Of a stretch of 36,299 bases of DNA, positions 34,622 to 36,299 are shown in pieces (within the stretch, counting starts at the first letter, position 1; every line of letters starts with the position of its first letter). The notes beneath the pieces are model-generated. The model saw only the letters and a list, made by a program, of their open reading frames with translations, did no database searches and had not been told where the DNA came from. Made by a program: the position numbers and the translations under genes. Origin of the DNA: Actinomycetota bacterium (lineage in GTDB: Bacteria > Actinomycetota > Coriobacteriia > Anaerosomatales > UBA3086); contig JAQIBK010000170.1 in assembly GCA_027859125.1 (NCBI GenBank), positions 1 through 36,299 of the forward strand. Direction: 5' to 3'.

Positions 34622-36154
34622 CTAGGCGATCTTGTCGTCGGCAACATGGTAGTGGGGGTCCTCCATGATGTTAACCTCCATCATGCCCTTCGCATCATCC
34701 AGGAGCTCCAGGCAATCGGGGCTCAGATGACGCAGGTGCAGGCGTTTGCCCACGGCCGTATAGCGCGCAGCGAGCGCGTCGATAGCCTCAAGCGCTGAGT
34801 GATCGACGACCTTGGATCGCATGAACTCGACGATCACGTCCTGCGGATCGTCCTTGGGACTGAAGAGCGTCTGAAACTCACCGGCCGAGGCGAAGAACAG
34901 GGAACCCTCAAGCTCGTAGACACGCCACCCGTTGTCATCTTCATACGTTGTGACGTTGATGTGTTTCGCGTGTTCCCATGCGAAGACGAGCGCTGCGATC
35001 ACGACACCGGCAACCACGGCGATCGCAAGATCGGTCAGAACGGTGACCACGGTGACGCCCACAACGATCATCGCATCGGAACGCGGAATGCGTCGAAGGG
35101 CCTGCAGGCTCCCCCACTCGAACGTCTTCTCGGCCACCACGAACATCACTGCGATGAGAGCCGCCAGCGGAATCGCCTCGATGAGCGTCGACCCGAACAT
35201 GATGAAGGCGATCAGGAACAATGATGCACCGATTCCGGACAGACGCCGGAGCGCGCCATTGTTCACGTTGATCATGCTCTGCCCGATCATGGCGCAACCA
35301 CCCATGCCTCCAAAGAAGCCGGTGACGATGTTCGCGGCACCCTGTGCCAGACACTCCTTGTTGGGCCGACCACGCGTGTCGGTCATGGTGTCGATGAGGT
35401 TGAGCGTGAGCAGGGACTCGATGAGGCCAATAGCCGCCAGAATGAGCGAGTACGGGAAGATGATTCGAAGCGTCTCTAGATTCAAGGGCACCGCGGGAAG
35501 ATGAAACTCGGGCAGTCCGCCTGCGATCGAACCCATGTCGCCAACGGTCTTGGTGTCGAGGCCCAGCACGATGACGAGCGCGGAGACTGACACGATACCC
35601 ACGAGGGTGGCAGGAACCGCCTTGGTGAGCTTGGGAAAGAGATAGATGATCGCAACCGTGAGCGCGATCAGCCCCAACATGACGTAGAGCTGCGGACCCT
35701 GCATCCACACGTGCTCGCCGCCTGATCCGGCCACTTTGAAGTGCTCGAACTGCGCCAGGAAGATGACGATCGCCAAACCGTTGACGAAGCCGAGCATAAC
35801 CGGGTGAGGGACCATGCGGATGAACTTGCCCAGACGCGCGATACCAAAGGCCAACTGAAGCACGCCCATGAGCACTACGGCCGCGAACAGATACTCGACG
35901 CCGTGATCGACCACGAGTGCGACCATGACCACGGCCAGTGCGCCGGTGGCGCCGGATATCATGCCCGGCCGTCCACCAAAGATGGCGGTGATGAGCGACA
36001 CCATGAATGCAGCGTACAGTCCGACGAGCGGATCGACCTGTGCGACCAGGGCGAATGCGATCGCCTCGGGCACGAGTGCCAGAGCGACCGTGAGGCCGCT
36101 CAGAAGGTTCGTTCTTATCTCCTGCATGGTGAGTCCGAACAAATGGTGCTCCAT
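34622..36154 (-). CDS. SulP/SLC26 family anion transporter with STAS domain
   Basis: An inner-membrane carrier of 510 aa. The SulP transmembrane core shows SGLTVALALVPEAIAFALVA at the N-terminus, MISGATGALAVVMVAL, and the FGGMGGCAMIGQS loop with the NVNNGALRRLSG segment; the C-terminal STAS domain covers about 400-500 (VYELEGSLFFASAGEFQTLF). Family members move sulfate, bicarbonate or other anions; the short form with SLLTLNLIDTMTDTRG resembles the BicA-like group, but the substrate cannot be fixed. ATG 36154 has no clear SD; a second ATG at 36127 is possible. It stands alone, followed by the tRNA-Leu gene. Confidence 0.93.
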   Translation of the reverse strand: MEHHLFGLTMQEIRTNLLSGLTVALALVPEAIAFALVAQVDPLVGLYAAFMVSLITAIFGGRPGMISGATGALAVVMVALVVDHGVEYLFAAVVLMGVLQLAFGIARLGKFIRMVPHPVMLGFVNGLAIVIFLAQFEHFKVAGSGGEHVWMQGPQLYVMLGLIALTVAIIYLFPKLTKAVPATLVGIVSVSALVIVLGLDTKTVGDMGSIAGGLPEFHLPAVPLNLETLRIIFPYSLILAAIGLIESLLTLNLIDTMTDTRGRPNKECLAQGAANIVTGFFGGMGGCAMIGQSMINVNNGALRRLSGIGASLFLIAFIMFGSTLIEAIPLAALIAVMFVVAEKTFEWGSLQALRRIPRSDAMIVVGVTVVTVLTDLAIAVVAGVVIAALVFAWEHAKHINVTTYEDDNGWRVYELEGSLFFASAGEFQTLFSPKDDPQDVIVEFMRSKVVDHSALEAIDALAARYTAVGKRLHLRHLSPDCLELLDDAKGMMEVNIMEDPHYHVADDKIA

Positions 36155-36191
36155 TCATGATGACGTGAGGCTTCGATGGGAGACAGCACAA

Positions 36192-36221
36192 GAAGCTCCC
36201 AGCCCGAAGGTCAGGAGCTTC
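36192..36221 (-). terminator. Hairpin downstream of the tRNA-Lys 3' sequence
   Basis: GAAGCTCC and GGAGCTTC form an 8-bp stem around a region with a TTCG loop, followed by TTGTGCTG leftward. Placed as a terminator for a tRNA transcript coming from the right. Confidence 0.6.
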
Positions 36222-36232
36222 CGATGTGTCGA

Positions 36233-36299
36233 TGGTGGGCCGTGTAGGGGTCGAACCTACGGCCCGCTGATTAAGAGTCCTGCCGAGAACCTACCTCAG
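36233..36299 (-). tRNA. tRNA-Lys (anticodon CUU) 3' half, probably an att fragment
   Basis: Reading leftward, CTCTTAATCAGCGGGCC, the T-arm TAGGTTCGACCCCTA, the acceptor strand CGGCCC and CCA match the 3' half of a tRNA-Lys. From the anticodon loop back to base 36299 the sequence does not form a tRNA: only two pairs of the anticodon stem form and the expected AGCTCAG D-arm is absent. The window ends about nine bases short of a full tRNA length, so the acceptor 5' strand cannot be checked. Best read as a 3' fragment; a degenerate or unusual complete tRNA is the alternative. Confidence 0.6.

Noticed and set aside
36233-36299. Ordinary complete tRNA-Lys simply cut by the window edge
   Set aside because: Provisionally rejected because the 5' side of the anticodon stem and the D-arm, which lie inside the window, do not match; only the last few acceptor bases are outside.

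Overview
The window looks like ordinary chromosome from a GC-rich, Gram-positive-type bacterium, most likely an actinomycetote. The grounds are a complete arg cluster in the order argC-J-B-D-F-R-G-H (the order known from mycobacteria and other Actinobacteria), two class A penicillin-binding proteins carrying PASTA domains, a TasA/camelysin-type secreted protein, and a T-box leader on pheST. The mix of actinobacterial gene order with T-box and TasA features suggests a deep lineage such as Coriobacteriia, but that placement is inference; no rRNA is present.

Left part (1-7.5 kb): two class A PBPs on the + strand (the first cut by the window edge and ending in PASTA and PKD domains) flank a convergent/divergent U32-family gene resembling the rRNA hydroxylation factor RlhA. 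Middle left (7.5-17.8 kb, - strand): a promoter with two ArgR-type palindromes drives argCJBDFRGH, which makes arginine from glutamate; a 3-methyladenine DNA glycosylase gene and a NIF3-like gene follow on the same strand with short gaps.

Middle (17.9-30.6 kb, - strand): a translation block of valS-folC, a small zinc-ribbon membrane protein, thrS, infC-rpmI-rplT, a TasA-like secreted protein and pheS-pheT. Two leader controls can be read in the sequence: a pheST T-box with a UUC specifier, and an infC leader holding hairpins and an intrinsic terminator, followed by a strong SD and a probable AUU start. Right part (30.6-36.3 kb): a 71-residue four-cysteine protein on +, then tig-clpP-clpX, tRNA-Leu(UAG) and a SulP/STAS anion transporter on -.

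The points most worth a second look are an in-frame TAA that cuts the conserved N-terminus off valS; a tRNA-Lys(CUU) 3' half without a matching 5' half at the right edge, which looks like the attachment site of an integrated element lying beyond the window; the infC attenuator-like leader; and a palindrome inside a 19-bp promoter spacer between valS and the four-cysteine gene. I did not find a clearly new multi-gene system; most of the window is core metabolism and translation.
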